DNA from: Lamprocystis purpurea
GTDB taxonomy: Bacteria > Pseudomonadota > Gammaproteobacteria > Chromatiales > Chromatiaceae
Length of the DNA stretch: 5,300 nt
Reading direction: 5' to 3'
NCBI GenBank assembly: GCA_020718945.1
Contig: DYRB01000246.1
Coordinates: 1-5,300 of the forward strand
Translations under genes and position numbers: made by a program
Shown: positions 4,032 to 5,300 of the stretch, one piece after another
Layout of the letters: the number at the start of each line of letters is the position of its first letter
Numbering within the stretch: position 1 is the first letter of the stretch
The notes under the pieces: generated by a model
The model's input: only the letters and a program-made list of their open reading frames with translations
Database searches by the model: none
What the model was told of the DNA's origin: nothing

Positions 4032-5300
4032 CCCGCTCCCTAACCACACCCGCCAGGCACTTGCCGGAAAGCGTGCCCTGGTCATCGACGGTGACCGCTG
4101 GGAACGTCGGCGCCTGCTGGAGTTTCTCTCGGGCTGGGGCATTGCGGTGGAGGTCACCGCCAACCCCCTTCAGGGGCTGGCCCTGCTGTGGGATGGGCTG
4201 GAATCCGCCCAGCCCTTCCACCTGACCCTGTTCGGTCCCCATGGCCACCGGGTGCTGGGCGAGCAGTTCGCCGCCCTGGTCCGCACCGAACCGCGCCTGG
4301 CCGAGATGCCCATGCTCCATATCGGCGAGAGTTCCGGGACCGGACAGAAGGCGGCGCTGCGGCGGGTCGGCTTCTTCGATTCCGTCGCCGTCCCGCTGGA
4401 CAAGACCCTGTTGTTCGACACCCTGCACCGCGCCTGCGGTGCCCTGGTCACCGGGACTGGGGTGGTCCGACTCATGGACCGCCACACCGCCCTGGGACCC
4501 TCCACGCCGAGGCTCGACATCCTGCTGGCGGAGCCGATCCTGGAGCAACGACGCATCGTGCGCAACGCCCTGGCCCGCGGCGGTCACCAGATCTTCGAGG
4601 TCGACAGCGGGGAGCAGGCCCTGGAGGCCCTGGCCAAGCACAGCTTCGACCTGGTCATCATCTCCCTGGACCTGCCCGGACTGGGCACCGCCGACGCCCT
4701 CAAGCTGTTCCGCTTCTCCGTGGCGCGGGAGGACTGGCCGGCCTTCATCGGCCTGGCCCGCGAGCCCAACCTGAGCCAGATCCGCGACTATGCGGGCTTT
4801 GGGGTCACCGTCATCATCCCCAGCCCGATTCAGCCCCCGGCCCTGCTCGGGGCCATCGCGGACGTGATCCGCGGGGGCGGCGACGGGTCGGGCGCGACGG
4901 CCCACGCCTTGGCCTCCGCCGGCCGGACCACCAACGAGGTGACCTGCCTGGACGAGCGGGCCCTGCTGGAGGTCGAGCGCCTGAGCGCGGAGCCGGCGTT
5001 CTTGAACGACCTGATCCAGGAATTCCTGGCCGATGTCGGCATCCTGCTCGAAGGCGTCATGCAGACCCAGGGCACGGAGCAGTGCTACCCGCGCCTGCGC
5101 GAATTCGGGCACGTCCTGCAGGACAACGCGGGCAGCCTGGGGGCCTTGCAGCTCTATCAGCTCGGCCTGATCGCCGCCCAGTATCCCGAGGAGCTCTTCG
5201 AGCGCGAGGGCGAGCAGCTCCTGGGGCGGATCGAGGCCGCTTACCAGCGCACCCGCGGTGCCTTCTGGCAGTATCTACGCCGCCGCGAGCTGTCGCGGTC
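4012..5300 (+). CDS. degenerate REC-REC-Hpt protein, RpfC-like C-terminal half (partial)
   Basis: This frame is open from ATG 4012 to the window edge (429 codons, 3' end missing). The ATG lies inside the end of the HD-GYP gene, which suggests translational coupling; GGAG at 3998-4001 is 10 bases upstream. There are three regions. A receiver-like domain (about 20-143) keeps D26 and D28, but has Gly75 for the phospho-acceptor Asp, Ile104 for Thr and Val127 for Lys. A second (about 167-287, starting RLDILLAEP) keeps E174, but has Pro175 for the second acidic residue, Ser218 for the phospho-acceptor Asp, Ala249 for Thr and Ser271 for Lys. An Hpt-like helical domain (about 313-425) has GHVLQDNAGSLGA at 366-378, where His367 is kept but the usual Lys-Gly is Gln-Asp. 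The layout matches the end of an RpfC-type hybrid kinase, but no dimerisation or ATPase domain precedes it. The frame has no stops or frameshifts over 1.29 kb, so selection has probably kept it. I infer an adaptor or regulator of the HD-GYP enzyme; a decaying kinase remnant is the alternative. Confidence 0.85.
   Translation, partial: MAGPTPSPLPNHTRQALAGKRALVIDGDRWERRRLLEFLSGWGIAVEVTANPLQGLALLWDGLESAQPFHLTLFGPHGHRVLGEQFAALVRTEPRLAEMPMLHIGESSGTGQKAALRRVGFFDSVAVPLDKTLLFDTLHRACGALVTGTGVVRLMDRHTALGPSTPRLDILLAEPILEQRRIVRNALARGGHQIFEVDSGEQALEALAKHSFDLVIISLDLPGLGTADALKLFRFSVAREDWPAFIGLAREPNLSQIRDYAGFGVTVIIPSPIQPPALLGAIADVIRGGGDGSGATAHALASAGRTTNEVTCLDERALLEVERLSAEPAFLNDLIQEFLADVGILLEGVMQTQGTEQCYPRLREFGHVLQDNAGSLGALQLYQLGLIAAQYPEELFEREGEQLLGRIEAAYQRTRGAFWQYLRRRELSR

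Noticed and set aside
2601..4163. 520-codon open frame on the minus strand
   Set aside because: It lies antisense to the HD-GYP gene, whose motifs are complete on the plus strand. The antisense translation has no recognisable domain, and long antisense frames are expected in GC-rich codon-biased DNA.
4241..4774. 177-codon open frame on the plus strand
   Set aside because: It is in a different frame inside the REC-REC-Hpt coding sequence; its Trp/Ser/Arg/Pro-rich product is typical of a shifted frame in GC-rich DNA.
3799..5112. 437-codon open frame on the minus strand
   Set aside because: It is antisense to the REC-REC-Hpt frame, which shows clear family homology and is continuous from 4012 to the window edge. 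The antisense product is Gln/Gly/Arg-rich without motifs.
1..5300. CRISPR array, tRNA/rRNA gene, insertion sequence or attachment site
   Set aside because: There are no regularly spaced repeats, no tRNA-like cloverleaf that I could identify, no transposase sequence and no terminal inverted repeats flanking any segment. The gene decay is explained by deletions without a visible mobile element.

Overview
The window is GC-rich, with strong G/C at third codon positions. It encodes c-di-GMP and phosphorelay signalling proteins of a type common in environmental gammaproteobacteria. Protein wording, especially the RpfG-type response regulator and the RpfC-type receiver and Hpt sequences, suggests a purple sulfur bacterium (Chromatiaceae) or a relative. 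That placement is inferred from remembered family resemblance, not from a search.

Layout. Bases 1-235 hold no recognisable gene, only a short imperfect tandem repeat, a 7-bp hairpin and a possible sigma-70 promoter. Bases 236-595 (+) encode a 119-residue protein of unknown function with two predicted membrane helices. Bases 608-2505 (-) are the remains of a REC-PAS-PAS-GGDEF-EAL protein. Its receiver has lost the phospho-acceptor Asp, and REC and the first PAS are joined out of frame near 2115. A TAG interrupts the second PAS at 1712-1714, and two deletions have removed the catalytic core of the EAL domain. The GGDEF domain inside the wreck is intact, including its RxxD inhibitory site. Bases 2506-2948 are a 443-base divergent intergenic region with hairpins, a 23-bp dyad over a -10-like box and a possible sigma-54 element. 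Bases 2949-4031 (+) encode an intact REC-HD-GYP c-di-GMP phosphodiesterase of the RpfG type. Bases 4012-5300 (+) are an open frame that overlaps the previous gene by 20 bases and runs off the window. It encodes two receiver-like domains and an Hpt-like domain.

How they fit together. The HD-GYP protein keeps all the residues needed for phospho-control and for hydrolysis. Its overlapping partner looks like the C-terminal REC-REC-Hpt part of an RpfC-type hybrid kinase without the kinase, and both receivers have lost the phospho-acceptor Asp, the Thr/Ser and the Lys. The Hpt-like domain keeps its His but not the following Lys-Gly. The partner is therefore more likely a pseudo-phosphorelay scaffold or regulator of the HD-GYP enzyme than a working phosphorelay. 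The divergent GGDEF/EAL gene would have been the opposing synthase/hydrolase, but it is decaying. The locus appears to have moved from two-way c-di-GMP turnover towards HD-GYP hydrolysis. The degenerate partner and the gutted GGDEF/EAL gene are the points most worth a second look.
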